Shown one piece after another: positions 32,064-45,600 of a stretch of 64,000 nucleotides of DNA; position 1 is the stretch's first letter, and every line of letters starts with the position of its first letter. The stretch lies in the NCBI GenBank assembly GCA_949751835.1, contig CATKHK010000054.1, forward strand, positions 1 through 64,000. The letters are read 5' to 3'. The translations under genes and the position numbers were made by a program. Source of the stretch: Blepharisma japonicum. Its lineage: Eukaryota > Ciliophora > Heterotrichea > Heterotrichida > Blepharismidae. The notes below the pieces were generated by a model. It had not been told where the DNA came from and ran no database searches. It was given only the letters and a program-made list of their open reading frames with translations.

Positions 32064-35000
32064 ATGAAAGCGTTATGTTTCAATTTACTCCTAACAGTGG
32101 CTTTTTGTCAGCACACGCTCAATTGTGATGTAGGAAGAAATTGAGAGCCAACTTTAGTCCCTAATTTTCATCCTGGTAGAGAGCTTGCCTCAGGCTTAGC
32201 AAGAGGTTCCACCTTACAGCCCATTCGGCTTCATTTCGAGTATATGGATTTATATATGACAGACAGTCAAGAAAGTCTTCTCAGAGGCACAGTTATATCA
32301 GCTGTCAATAATTGATTCACAAACCTCCTATCAGTTTATCCTATACAATCAAACTTAAAGTTGAGCATATCTAAATGTAATAATGTCAATGTCCCAACAA
32401 GCCACCAAACAACAGGTGTAGCTGCTGATTATATTTTATATATTTACGGGAACACTACTTCAGCAACTTATATTGCAAGAGGAGGTGCTTGCACTTATGA
32501 CTCTGGAAATAATAACCCTTTGGCAGGGACATTTGAAGTGAATATTGCAAATTTTTTTGGCTCAGGGACTCAAAATAATATTATTAATTCTATACATGAA
32601 GTGACACATGCTCTAGTTTTTTCAAGCTCTTTGTATAGCATGTATAAACAGCCTGATGGGACTAAATATTCAAGCTACCAACAAACAGTTAATTATCCAA
32701 ATCGAGGCAAAAGTGTGACTGTTTTGACGTTTCCTACAGTTTTAGCAAAAGCACAGAGTGCATTTGGCTGTAGTACTTTAGTGGGTCTTGAACTTGAAGA
32801 TGCAGGAGGTTCTGGATCGGCTGGATCCCACTGAGATATGAGAGTGATGCCACATGATTATATGTCTCCTTCGTTTGCGTACTTCTCAGTATTGTCTGAT
32901 ATAACCTCAGCTATGTTTCAAGACTCAGGATGGTATACTGTGAACTGAGACTTTCCTCAAAGCATCATATGAGGAAAAAATCAAGGCTGCTCATGGTTTG
33001 AAAATAAATGCATAGATAATGGAGTAGCCAAATTTCCAGGATTTTGTACTAACTTGAAAAGCAGTGGCTGTGATGTCTTCCACTTATCTGAGGCTTCTTG
33101 TTATAAGGGATCTTATTCAAGCATTCCTTCTTATGAACAGTATTATAGTGACAGCACAATAGGAGGTGCTTCGCAGTTCGTGGATTTTTGTACTTATATG
33201 TATCCTTATACTAATCGCTTTTGCCAGAATACCACAGCTTCAAGCTACTATAAATATTATGGGGAAGCCCTAGGATTCACCAGCAGATGTGTTGAGTCTA
33301 CATTGCTAAGCAAAAGCTATACTTTTACTGAAAAACTTAAAGGAAATTGCTACCCAGTAACAAGCTGCACATCAGATGCAGCCTATTTGACGGTTGGCAC
33401 TCAGACTATTAAATGTCCTTTTACAGGAGGAAATGTCACTATCTCTGGGTATAATGGAGTTCTTATATGCCCAGCTTCCAGCATTTTGTGTGATGCAGTC
33501 CCTTGCTTAAACGCATGCTATGGTCAAGGAATTTGCAAGTCTGGGATATGCACTTGCAATTCAGGCTATGGCGGCAATGACTGCTCAATTGAATGTGATT
33601 CAACATGCAAAAATTGCAATGGAAGTGGCTCAACCAGCTGCACTTCATGCTATTCAACAGCTACAGTTACCAACGGAGCTTGTGCTTGTCCATCCGGCAG
33701 CACATGGGATCAGAATTCATTAAGCTGCCAAACAACTTTGACATGTGCAAGCCAATGTTTGACATGCACAACTTCAAGTCTATATGCTTGCAACTCCTGC
33801 AATTCCAATTATTATCTCTTTCTAGGGACTTGCACTCAAACTTGCCCATTTGGATACACAGCTTCAAATAGTCAATGCAGTGAGAGCTCTAATCCGAATG
33901 TTTATAAAGCCTCCTTTTATTTGTGGAATAATACATATTCAAGTGAGAATTCAGCACTCTCATTATATTTTGGAAGTTCTGACAGCTTTATGCCAACTCC
34001 AGACTCTTATGATCCAACTCTATCATACTCACGAGGAGTTTATTTCAAATCAAGCTCATATGCATCACTTCCTCCTAATAGTGTAAGCTCTACGCCTATT
34101 CTTTTGTCTCCAGTTCATTCAGCTGAAGTATGAATAAACCCAGATAAGGTTACATCTGAACAATGCATGATATCCAAGTACAATGGTGACCCTTTAATAG
34201 AATTCAAGCTAGCATCAAATCTTTTAAGGGTAAAAATATCACTAACATCGACAGCTGATTACTCTTTGAATACAAAACTATGTGATGGATTAAGTGCATC
34301 TGCACAATCTTGGCAGTGGGCAGCTTACAAAATTTCATATTCATTAAGTTCTCTGACAACTACTATTACTTTATACTTAAATTCAGGTACACTTACCTGC
34401 ACCTACAGCTCATATATTTTTATTGATACCGCCAGTTCTAGTAGCAATTCATTTTTAGTTGGGAGTGGGTACCAAGCCTATAAATATGCAGAAGGTTTTC
34501 AAGGATTTTTAGGTTCATTATACATCACAAACCAAAACAGTTATGTCCCTACCAATCCAAGCTCATTATGCATCAAAGACAATTTATGCCTTTCCTCTTG
34601 CAGCTTTTCACAATATGTAAAAGATAGCAGCTGTGGAAGTTGCTTATCCTCATGTACAAATGGATGCACAAATCCTTATAACTGCTTGTCAAATCTAAAT
34701 AGCCTCTGTAGTAGCTTTACTAACTTTACAGCCTGCTCTTCATGCAATATTGGGTCATATTTATCAGGCGGTACTTGTGTCTGCGTTCAATATTCAAGCT
34801 TTGACACATCTTCAAATACATGTTTATGCAATACTGGGTATACTTATGTGTCTCAAGGGTACTGCGCTGTCTGTGGAAATTACTTTAATACAACTGAAAT
34901 CTCTGCCTACTTTTCCCAGGATTATTTAAGCCTAATCTTGGATTTTTCAAGAAAAGTAAAGTCAGAGACATCGTCTGATTGCTCAATGATATTCCAGCAA

Positions 35001-38000
35001 GATTCTTTGGGAAAGCTAGGAACTTCTCCTTCATGTTTATGGGCGACTTCAAGCTCTTTAAAAGTCTTGTTAGGCTCAGGGGCTACCTTAAAAAATGAAA
35101 GCATTTCGCTTAACCCTCAAAATGTACAAGCAAGTGGTACACTTTGTGACCTGAATATTCAGCAGCTGACTCCAGTTGTTCAATTTAAATATGATTTGCC
35201 TACCCCAAGTGCTTGCATAGATGCTCCAACTTCATATTCACTTACATGTGCTATTTATGATTTAACCATATCTGGTGACAGATCTCAAGGAACTAGTTTG
35301 AGTTATAATTGAACAGCTACAATATCTCCTTCAAGTTCATCACTATTATCTTACATTAATAGTCAAACTGGGTCAAAGTTTACTATTCCATTGTCAATGC
35401 TTTCTGTTTCAACAATCAATGTAACACTTACTGTAACAAATTTTAGAGGAATGGTATCAAATTCTAAATCTTCAATAAGCATTGTAAGCGAAGCTTCTCT
35501 TTCTGTTCATATAGATAGTGGAAACTCTGCTGGTATTTACTCTAATGTAGTGAGTCAGTTCAAAATGACAGTTTCGAGCTTTTGCAATTCATCTTCAACA
35601 ATTGTATCATATAGTTGGAGTTATATTTCGTCTACAAATCCTTCGATAGACGTCTCTTCAGTAATTTCTAATAGCAAACAGCCAAATACTTTAATCATAA
35701 ATCCAAATCAGCTACCAGCAGGATATCAATATGTATTTAACGCAACTGCCTCTGATGGGACAATGACTGGATGGAATACTTTAACTATTTTTGTTATCCC
35801 ATCAAATCTGGTGCTAGTTTTGAATAAAGTAAGTGGATCTGTTTTCAATGGAAGTGACTTAGTTTTAGACGCTAGCAACTCTTATGATCCAGATAATCCA
35901 GGATCAACGTTGAATTTTGAATGAAATTGCTATGAAGGGACCGTAAGCTGCTTGGACTCATCAGGGAGCCTGCTGATTGGAAATGTCACCACATCGATTT
36001 TGACAATACCTGGAAGCAAGCTAAAGGTAGGAGCTACTTATGATTTTTATGCTAGAGTTTATAAAAATAATCGAACAACAACTGGAACTGTAGAAATCCT
36101 GGTCGTTGATGGGACTGGATCGATTTCAGTTAGCCAGCCGCTAAAAAGTATTGATTATCAGCACGATTTTAATTTATTGCCTGATGTTTCAGCAGGAAGC
36201 AACGCAACTTTCTTATGAACTCAAAAATCTGGTCCTTCTATTGCTACTGAAATTCAAACAAACAACTCTTATATTATGTTCCCGGGTAACTCTATGAGCC
36301 AAGGAACTGCTTATACCTATACATTGTCCATGAGTTATCAATCAGGAGAAAAGATTTATGCTGACATCTCTTGGACTACAAATGTTCCCCCTTCATGCTC
36401 TAACCTTTCTTCATCAATAAATTCTGACAATTCCTGACTTCTTTCTGCTAATTCTTGCACAGACCAAGATAGCAATTATCCTTTGAATTATCAATTTGCT
36501 TTATTTATTGACCCGACATATTATGCACTCAGCGTTCCTTCTCAAAGTTCATATATATCAGTGAATCTCCCAGCTGGTACATGGAATTTGCGAGCAAAAG
36601 TGTGTGACTCAATTGGCTCTTGTAATTTTTATCAATCAAATGTCACAGTTTCATCAAGAATTTTGCAAGGGTCAGCTAACACTGTAAGTCAGTTTAATCA
36701 AATGATTAAAAACCCTGACCTAATACCTGCAGAAATTATATTTTACAGTTTATCAACAATAGATACTGACACCTTCAGTGCGATGTTTGGTGCTTTGGAT
36801 TATTACATTACTGAGATTTCATATATTAATAATGGGGTTTTGGATACTGCTTTTACTTCTCTTCAATGCATGCTTAAGAATCAAAAGGCACTTGTAAATG
36901 ACACTTATTTAGATCTTTCTTTTAAAATATTGAATTGAACCTTAAGTAATTATGATGACTCTATTGTGGATTATCAGGTCTCAGAAATATGCAGCATGTT
37001 CGCTCCATTTTATGGGCCGGATTTTAAATTTTATATGCAATTGCAAGAGCTGCTTGACAAGGTGAACGATAATTGAATGAGCTCAACATTGCCTGGGCAA
37101 TCTAAAGAGTCTATAGAGTCGACTCTACTTTCTTCAAGTCGATTGCTTCCATCAAGTCTAGCAAATTATACATTGAGTATCCAGAACAGAACAGTAGTAA
37201 TACCTTCTGCAATCCCAATTGCCAATACTGACGTTTATGATTTAAATGTCTTCGTTTATCCGCTTGCTGGGAATCTATCAGACATCATTGATATCACTTT
37301 CAAAAGGTCAGGAGTCTACCAGAATTATAACTTGTCTATCAACCCAAGTCCCTCAACAAATTCCTTTACAAACCTTTCTCTTCCAATTGCAGTTCTGATT
37401 AATATAAATAATGCCAATAATGATACACTCGAATGTGCTTATTTCAATGATAGCAAATGAATTTCAGATAGCTGCAATATTTTGAAAACTACTGAATCAA
37501 CTGTAGCCTTTAATACAACCCACACCTCAATGTTCCAAGTCAGAATTAAAACTGATGTCATTCCTATTCCTGAGGACTCTTCAGACTGTGGAACTACTTA
37601 TGGGCCTATAGCTTCCATGATTGTTGTGGTCTGGCTGTCTTTGATATTAATCACTATTTTTGGAGTTTTAGATAGGCAATTTAAGGGCATGAGCAGTGAT
37701 TCTCTATCATTGGAGAGCATCTTAGAGATGCACGAATTGACGACACTATTTATACCCCAAGGTTCATTCAGAAGGTCACAAAAAGTTCTGCAAGTGATGG
37801 GCATTTTGCTATTTGAGCTATTCATATGTGGAGTTATTTATCGGTCTATTGACGATCCTTACAATAGCAGTGATGAAGGCTTTGACGATTACTCTTCAAA
37901 GGAGCTCCTAAAAGTGTTGATAGCTTTATTACTAGGTCAAGTCTTATCAATTGCTTTTATTATTCTGAATAATCAGTCAAGAAACTTCTCAATTTTCCAA

Positions 38001-38372
38001 GCAATTGCATGCACAACAAGCATCTTTATTTCAATTGGTTGCATTATTGGAATCATTATTTTGAATATCGATTACTGCTCAACGTATTCTGATTATTGGT
38101 TTATTAACTTTATGATTGCTTTACCTTGTGAATTCTTCCTGTTCAATCCTCTCCATTGTGTTTTCTTTGCTCTTTATAAAAGATTAAGTGCGAAAGTTAG
38201 TAGTGAAGCTCCTGGAATTGTAATAAATCGCATTGATGACTTGATCCCTGAAACAACTGAAAGAGGAGGAATTGGTGATGAAACTAGTAGATTTGATATG
38301 ATGACTGTTGATTTCAATACCATGAATTCTTTCATTCAACCGAAGGCTGCAAATGTAAAAACTGTTGAATAA
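32064..38372 (+). CDS. Giant leishmanolysin-LamG-REJ-GPS multi-TM surface protein
   Basis: 2102 aa in one frame with many TGA=Trp codons. A signal peptide (residues 1-16) leads into an M8 metalloprotease: H-E-V-T-H at 178-182, third zinc His in G-S-A-G-S-H at 256, then V-M-P-H-D-Y-M as Met-turn. Next come Cys-rich EGF/furin-like repeats (about 470-610), a laminin-G-like domain (about 613-830), a second Cys-rich block, and a long REJ-like region (about 950-1680). A GPS-like motif follows at about 1789-1829 (C-A-Y-F-N, Trp, Cys, T-H-T-S-M-F), then about five TM helices (from 1848, 1911, 1948, 1979, 2011) and a cytoplasmic tail. The REJ-GPS-TM end resembles polycystin-1; no PLAT domain is seen. 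Probably a cell-surface protease/adhesion receptor. Confidence 0.85.
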
Positions 38373-38692
38373 ACTAATCTTTAGTAAGATTGGCAATTTA
38401 TTTAATTTTGGAGCTAATTTTTATATCATAAAAAGTTTTTGTATAAAAATAGTCCGATAACTTTTCAAAGCTCATTCATTAGTAAAATTTAATAATTGGT
38501 AAAATATATTTAATTGAATAATACTTACTGAGAGCAGATTACTATTTTATTATAGAAACCTAAATTTTTGATTTGGCTGTTGATGTGTTAGATTGATAAA
38601 AAGTTATAATTGAATAAATAACAAGATATTAATATGAATTAAAATATTTTTATGCTGACGTGGCTTAAAAATAAAATGTGTTATTTGACTTT
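38373..38692. other. Convergent spacer
   Basis: 320 bp of AT-rich sequence between two 3' ends. No ORF, repeat or RNA gene recognised. Confidence 0.5.
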
Positions 38693-39112
38693 TTACTCTG
38701 TTTTTTTCTTTGCTTTTTTATTTTCCACAATAACCCAATCCTCATTCTCTGCTTCAGGCAAAGTGCTGGCAGCCTTTTCCTCTTTAGCCTCATTTTGCTT
38801 TATCTCAGTTTTCTTTTTTAAAGCTTCTTTCTTAGGCTTTTTTTGAACTGTAGATGGCTTAGCTGAGCCTTTTTTCTTTGCATCTTCTTGATCTTCCTTT
38901 CTGGGCTCTTCATCATACAAATCTTCAATATCAACCTTTTTACCTCTTGATGGGTCGCCTAAAATTACTGAAACAAGGCACACAATGAATATAAAGATGA
39001 ATAGAGTCACCAAGGCGCTATATTCATTTAGTGGTAAAGATTTGAAGAATTCTTGAAAATCTTGAGGAAGCTTTATAAGCAAATTTTCATTAAATGCTCT
39101 TAAAGTTTCCAT
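38693..39112 (-). CDS. Single-TM protein with Lys/Glu-rich tail
   Basis: 139 aa, no TGA, TAA at 38693-38695. About 32 amphipathic residues precede one TM helix (A-L-V-T-L-F-I-F-I-F-I-V-C-L-V-S-V-I-L, about 33-51). A highly charged Lys/Glu/Pro tail follows and ends with E-D-W-V-I-V-E-N near the C-terminus. The layout (short lumenal or N-terminal part, TM, charged cytosolic tail) is that of small ER or endomembrane proteins. I do not recognise the family. Confidence 0.7.
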   Translation of the reverse strand: METLRAFNENLLIKLPQDFQEFFKSLPLNEYSALVTLFIFIFIVCLVSVILGDPSRGKKVDIEDLYDEEPRKEDQEDAKKKGSAKPSTVQKKPKKEALKKKTEIKQNEAKEEKAASTLPEAENEDWVIVENKKAKKKTE

Positions 39113-39402
39113 ATTATAAAGATCACTTTAAATTTATATCCTGAATATAATTTTAATTCACTAGCTCGCATCAATTCTTTGCAAGCAAAATATATCTGTC
39201 TGTATCTTTTAAAATAGAGTATGATCTTTCATGATTATTTGAGCTTAATAAAATGTATTTTTGAGCCTGAATTGTTTTTCTAGATAAGTTAAATTTGAAT
39301 ATTTATATTCCAGGATTCTAAAAAGAATAAAAATTGCAGTTAAGATAAAATATAACCACTTATAATATGCTTTCAAAGAAACTTGCAATTTAAATAAATA
39401 AA

Positions 39403-40320
39403 ATGATATCAAATGCCTTAAAAGTGCACTCATCAAAAAACAACAAAAAGCTTCATGATCTAGGATTTAACACAAGACCGAAAAAAGAAACAAAAGTTCA
39501 AGCTAGGCTTGATGGATTTTTGATACCAGTCCCGCTTACTTTCCCAAACTTGCCTAAAAATCTAAAAGCCAATAATGAAAAAAGCTCTTTTGAGCCAAAG
39601 TCTGAAAATGAAGATTATAAGACTTTAGCTTTTCAAATAAAAGAACATGACGAATCTTATACTAAGAAAATAAAAGAAGAAGCAAAGAATTTAAGTATAA
39701 GCACAAAAGAAATAGAAAATGTTATTCCTTTTTTAAATATAACAAGAAATAAGATAGAAGAAGATTCAGACGGATTTAAAATGACAAAAACCCTAAAAAT
39801 TAGTCCTACTAGTGAATCAGATCATACTCCACACAAAAGAAAACTATCACCTGATTTTATATCAGTTAAAAAACTCAAAACTCAAATGCCACTTGGCTCC
39901 AATGCTGAGGTGATCATCACTCAAAAGAAATCACCAGACAAGCTAACAAATTATGAATTAATTGAAAACTCTAAGATAGAGCCTGTCACTGATCTAATTA
40001 AAGATTCTGAAGGTTTTATAATAAATAAAAAGAAAAAATTGATTGTTGAAACTGATGAAAATTTACAATCAAAAGATTATAATTTTTCAAAAAAACATTT
40101 TCCAGCAATTGAGCCTGAAGAGAAAATAGATTCTCCGAAGTTCAAAACTTTATCTAATAAAGAGAAAAAGAAATTAAAAGGATATGATTGTGAGCGCTGT
40201 AAGCCTTTTTATGAGGCATTCAGTGATTGTATGGATCCTTCAGTTTTAAAAGACTTATGCTCAGAGCATAAGCACCAGCATCCTCCTACTAAAACTCCTG
40301 AATGATATTACAAGGTATAA
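39403..40320 (+). CDS. CtIP/SAE2/COM1 DNA-end resection factor
   Basis: 305 aa ending TAA at 40318-40320, with TGA=Trp at residue 301. Most of the protein is disordered and Lys/Ser/Glu-rich. The last 50 residues carry the diagnostic CtIP/Sae2 C-terminus: G-Y-D-C-E-R-C-K-P-F-Y, then C-S-E-H-K-H and P-P-T-K-T-P-E-W-Y-Y, matching the C-x2-C, C-S-R-H-R and P-P-x-T-P-E-x-F-W elements. It also has S/T-P sites that could be CDK targets. CtIP activates the MRE11-RAD50-NBS1 nuclease at double-strand breaks and Spo11-bound ends; ciliates use it in meiosis. The small size fits Sae2/Com1 orthologues. The call rests on the C-terminus only. Confidence 0.78.
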
Positions 40321-40509
40321 TGATTGAGATAAAATTAAATTTTATTTTATTTAATTGATTTTAAAAAGATCATTTAATCCATTATTTCTCAAAAGCTAAA
40401 TTTTCAATTGTATAGAATAGATCTTCCATTGCCCATAGATTTCTGCCATTCAAAAAATCTCTTCATTTGATCATTTTTTAACTAATATTATTTACTTATT
40501 TAATATAAA

Positions 40510-41889
40510 ATGGGCTGCGTCCAAGGAAAAGCCAAAAACGGTACCATTATGATGCAAGCAAGCTGTGACATGCTCTGTGTATATAATAGAGACGCAACTT
40601 TAATGATAAAAAGCTCCAAAGTGCCAGGACACTCCGAAGAAGTTCATTTTAAATTAAGCGATCCTGCACAATTCTCATCCCTGAGAGTTCAAATTGCATC
40701 CTATGATTTGTGGATTTCCAAATGTGTTTTGCCTGGGCTTGATCCTAGGGACCCATCAAAAAGGACATGCCAAGATTACTGTGTATTTGTCAATGATGAA
40801 ATAAGTACTTTGCTTGGAGTTTTTGATGGGCACGGGACATATGGAAAAGAGGTTGCTCAGCTTTGCTCTGCAACTGTCGAAATTTTTTTCCCTGAGAACA
40901 AAGAATTTTCTCAAGTAGACTTTATTTAGACTGATCCTAAAGGATTTTTAATTGCCTTAACAGAAAAATGCACTGAAGAGCTGCGAAAAAATGAAAATAG
41001 TGTAGACTCAAAATTCTCAGGATGGTAATCATTATTTAGCACTGCGGTTTTTGTGCTGCTGGCTGGGGATTCTATCCATTCTGCATGTGTAGGAGACTCA
41101 CGAGCTGTCCTTGGGACTTCATCTCCTCCATCAGTTATGCCAGCTCCTACGACTCAAATTAGAGAAGAAGAAAGAAAACTTCTGGAAAAAGTTAAAAAAA
41201 GAAGACAAAGCAATCCTATGCTAGAAGTCCAATCTGTTCAGCTATCAAAAGATCAAAAACCTGAAGATTCTGAAGAGCTTGAGAGGATTACGCAAAATGG
41301 AGGAAAAGTTCAGAGAATTACTGATGCACAAGGAAACCAGATAGGGCCTTATCGTGTATGAGAACCAGATTTGAAGGCTCCAGGACTTACTATGAGCAGG
41401 TCTATTGGAGATAAAGATGCTGCATCATTAGGAATTATTTCAACTCCTGTTTATACAAAGCATAAAGTGCATCCTTACGCAGACTTTTTTGTAGTCGCTG
41501 GAACTGATGGGATATGAGATGCGATGGACAATCAAGATGTTGTCAACTATGTTGAATGCTATCGTGATAAATGCAAAAGAGGATGCGCTTCACCTCCAAT
41601 CGGAGACCAAGTCACGATTTATAATACATGCATAGCTCAATTGCTATGTGAAGAAGTAAGAGTCAGATGATTGACAATAGTAGAGGAAGAAGATGTCACA
41701 ATAGATGATATTTCGTGTATAGTCCTTGAACTCCAGCCTACAATCTTACCTTCGTCTGGGCATGCTAAGCGCCCTATTCCAAATGAATATGATCCAATAA
41801 GAAACATTGGAGAAGTGCCAAATCAGCAAGCGCCAACGAATCCTGTAAGAGATCCTCGCAGAGGAAGCATAGTTTTATCTAGCTCTTAA
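40510..41889 (+). CDS. PP2C-type protein phosphatase (two 15-nt introns)
   Basis: Introns GTAGACTTTATTTAG (40915-40929) and GTAATCATTATTTAG (41025-41039); spliced 449 aa, TAA at 41887-41889. Splicing the second intron rebuilds F-S-G-C-T-A-V, the S-G-[ST]-T-A-V motif of PP2C. Others present: V-F-D-G-H-G, G-D-S-R-A-V-L, L-T-M-S-R-S-I-G-D, G-T-D-G-I-W-D (Trp is TGA) and D-D-I-S-C-I-V-L, which has Asp where most PP2Cs have D-N. The metal-binding Asp residues are retained. The N-terminus MGCVQG fits myristoylation. A Lys/Glu insertion (about 170-220) sits between the G-D-S-R and S-R-S-I-G-D motifs. A Mn/Mg-dependent Ser/Thr phosphatase, probably membrane-linked. Confidence 0.92.
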
Positions 41890-42633
41890 AAATAGTATAA
41901 ATAGTATTGGATTATATATTAAGCTTTATTATTGAATATGCATTGATCAAGTAAATATTTAATTTTTAAAATAAGTTTGACCTCAGTTAATCTAAGAATT
42001 CGTTGCAAAAATCTCTTTATTGAATTGAATTAAAGTATACAATAAATTGTTTCCTGCTATTATTTAGGCGATTTAGAAATAAATGAGTAACCTTTGGCTA
42101 TTTGTTATTGTATATTGAAGTTAGGCTATATATATTATCAAAATTTCAAGATAGGCTATTAATTATGATTTATTTAAAAATGATAGGAGCAGGCAATAAA
42201 ATCGGCAATATAATCTTTTTTAAAACCCAAAAATTGGGTTTCTGTAACTTATTTCTTTTTACATATTTATGAGATGCATCTATCTTCATTTTCATGTATT
42301 TCATAAAATCATTCTTGTTCAAAATTTTAGTTTAATACTTATAAAAGCATTAATTTTTGAATCAAATATTTGGTAAGACTGTACTAATAAAGTATATGAG
42401 TTTTAAAGAGTATTTATGTGAAATATTTAGCAGAGCTAATATAAGGTTATCTATTTAAAACTTTAGTGTGTAATGAACTTTAACTGATGGAAACTAGCAA
42501 TTTTTCTAAAATGTTTTTGCTAGAGATTTTGCTATTTTAAGAGTAAAAATTATATTTTTAGAATACTTGCTAATCTATGGTTATTTTGAATCAGAGCTAA
42601 TATTTAAAATAGTAAAATAGGCAAATAAAATAA
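41890..42633 (+). other. Intergenic region, 0.74 kb, with one stem-loop
   Basis: AT-rich, with no ORF. An 8-bp inverted repeat AAACCCAA/TTGGGTTT with a 3-nt loop lies at 42223-42241. It is the only structured element I notice; its role is unknown. Confidence 0.5.
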
Positions 42634-45600
42634 ATGAATTGTATTTGCTATCTTAGTTTGATCCCATTGGCTTATTCAATTGGCGATATGCTGATGTATG
42701 TGCTTTATTCTGAAAAAACGAATTCAAACTTACAAATAGATATGATGAACGACTTATATAGCATTATTAACCAAAATGAAATATATTTTGATATAAGGCA
42801 CTCAAAGATAGATATTACTTCAAATTTGGCTGATATTTTAGTAGCTGAGCAGATTTTTCTTACTATAGATGCAACTTTTGATGTGCATTATAGCAGAATA
42901 ATAAATCAGTACACCGAGGAAAATAGCATTGTAAATCTTATTTTAAGTCTTGATGCCAGCTTTGATGGTGAATGGCAATTTTTCCTTCACAATTCTGCCG
43001 CTCAACATCAACAAATTGCTGAAATGACTATTAATTTCTTCGATTGAAAGAACATGGCAATAATTTCTAATGAACAACAAATAAATGTAAAAGTCGCAAC
43101 AAATCTTGAAAAAAAGTTGAAAAACCGTGTCTCATTAAAATTGATACTTCCTGAATCAATAAATAGAGACAGTATAGAAAACTTAGTTAGCAAAATAATT
43201 AAGCCAAATGGTATTCAAATGTTTTGTATTCTGGAAGAAGGCCAAAGTTTTATCAATTTTATTCAGAATTTAAAAAATAAAAACATTTATAAAAAAGGCT
43301 CAGGAGTTCTAGCGGGGAGCTCTTCTATTTGGGCAGCCAATGAGAATGGAATCCTTATATATGTTGAAAAAGGACTAGAAACTGCAAAATCTTATACAGA
43401 ATATGAAATGCTGGCGATAAAACAGTTTACCGATATGATTCTTGAATATAAAAATGGAGACATGAAATATAATAATTTTGACTCACTGTTTCTGAAGCAG
43501 TTATTTGAGTCCAAAACTTTAGGGCATAGAAAATTGCCATTATTTTTTATAATAAATATTGAAAATAATGAAAAGATTATAAAAGTGTTAATAGATGGCT
43601 TTAATGCTCAAGTTTTTAATAATACTTTTTTATACCCTGGTAATACTAATACCCCTCCGAAAATCGCTGAAGCAGAGATCGTGGTTTCAATTACTTCAGG
43701 GTCAAAAGAACCAAACGGCTTACCAGATAATGTTTACAATTCTGAAAATTTTGAAGGCTCTCTATATGCCCAATGAGTTATAAACAACTCAACATCTATC
43801 TTAAAGAATTTTTATATTACCCAGTTTCCAACAGACTGCGGATCTGACACTTTTGATTTTGATTTTTATTATAATTGTATGAGTCCTTATAGTGATCAGC
43901 TTGGAGTAGCATTTCTTTCCCCTTCATTTGAGTCAGGAGCTCTTGGATATATTTTGGTTTTGAGACGCTTAGGTCTGGAAATCCCCCAGTGTAGCGCTGC
44001 AACTTCAATTAGCGAGTTGTCAAATAAAACTGAATACCCTGAATTTATGAGAATTTCAAGCAGTCCTTACGATTTTGCAATCGCTGTAACTAAAATGATT
44101 ACATATTTTGGATGGAATAATATTGCTGTCATCTATAGCAATGATTCTACCATGGCATCTCTGTACAGAGTATTCACTGCGAATTGTGCAAGGTTAGATA
44201 TATCTATTTTGAATGATGAAAATAAAAGGATGATCTCACCAGGCTATCTAAGAAGCAATTTCGGGAAATTTAAATACCTATTTCAAAATATCTATGATTC
44301 AAAGGCCAGAATTTGCATTATGCTTATGAGTGTTATATCTTCTCTGCATGCAGTAGAAAGCTTATATGATATTGGCTTTCGGAAAGGGGATATCATTCTA
44401 ATTTTTAAGAGCAAAATAGGAGGAGCCCAAGCTTCCTTTAATGATCTTCCAGAATTTGTAGATAAAAGAAAAGAATTAATCTTAGGATCTTTGAGTTTTT
44501 CAAGTATAGAATATTTTGGAGAATATGGAGCACAAATTGAATCGGAAATCGCAAAAGCTTTTTATCCAGAAGATCCAAGCTATAAATGCTTTTCATTTGA
44601 TGCTTTTATGCTTGCAGCCAATGGACTTGATTATACTATAAATCAAGGTGGAGAAATCGAAAATCCTTGATTATTAAATAAAAATATAAGAAAACAAAGA
44701 TTTGTTGGCTGCAGCGGAATTATTTCTATTAATTCAAATACCAATGATAGAAATTCTTCTCCAAGACAACTAATGAATTTTTATTATAATAGCACAGACA
44801 AAACATATTATGAAGCATTGGCTATTGTGTTTAATCTAGAATCATCAAAGCCTCTGACTGTTTTGCAGCAAATTATTTGGCCTGGTGGCTCTTATGAGAT
44901 TCCAAAAGATTTGAGAGATAAAAATTTTGACTGCCCATTTGATAAAAAACTTATTAGAAGATCTGAACAAGGTATTGGATTGCTTTTTGGCATATGCTTT
45001 TCAATTTTTTCTATATCAGGAATTATCATCTTATACTTATGAAAGAGATGAAAATTAATTGACTTACCTAAACTTAAAAAGCAGAAAAATTTAAAATTCG
45101 CTGATATTATGATTTATTTAGTTATTGTAACCGATTTCTTTCAATATCTTTATTTAGGCCCTCCAATATCAATTAATCCTCTGGTAGCGTATATTAGTGA
45201 AGTAACTTCTGCAGATTTATCAAGTATTATTTCTCTTAAAGGGTCAATTTTTTGAATTGAAATGATTCTTGCTCTTTCTATAGCTTCTTTGAGCATCTTT
45301 TTATATATTTTTACAGTAACAAGATTCAAATATTATTTTGAATTAAAATGTTGTATAGATATAAAAGCCTTAACAGAATTATTAATGCCTATACTTGGAA
45401 ATGTTTTATTTATCCCAATTTTTTCTTTTCTATTGAATATCTTTGCATGCACTCATTCGACTGGACAGAAAATCTCTGAAACTTATTTAGACCATGACTG
45501 TTATCAATATTGCTGACAAGGAAAACATTTGATATTTGCTATACTTTCTATAATAGCAATTTTCATTTATGTGCCTTTAACAGTTTATTTTCGGCCCTCA

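Noticed and set aside
39245-39436. Minus-strand open frame between the single-TM protein and CtIP
   Set aside because: Overlaps the start of CtIP on the opposite strand; hydrophobic by composition only.
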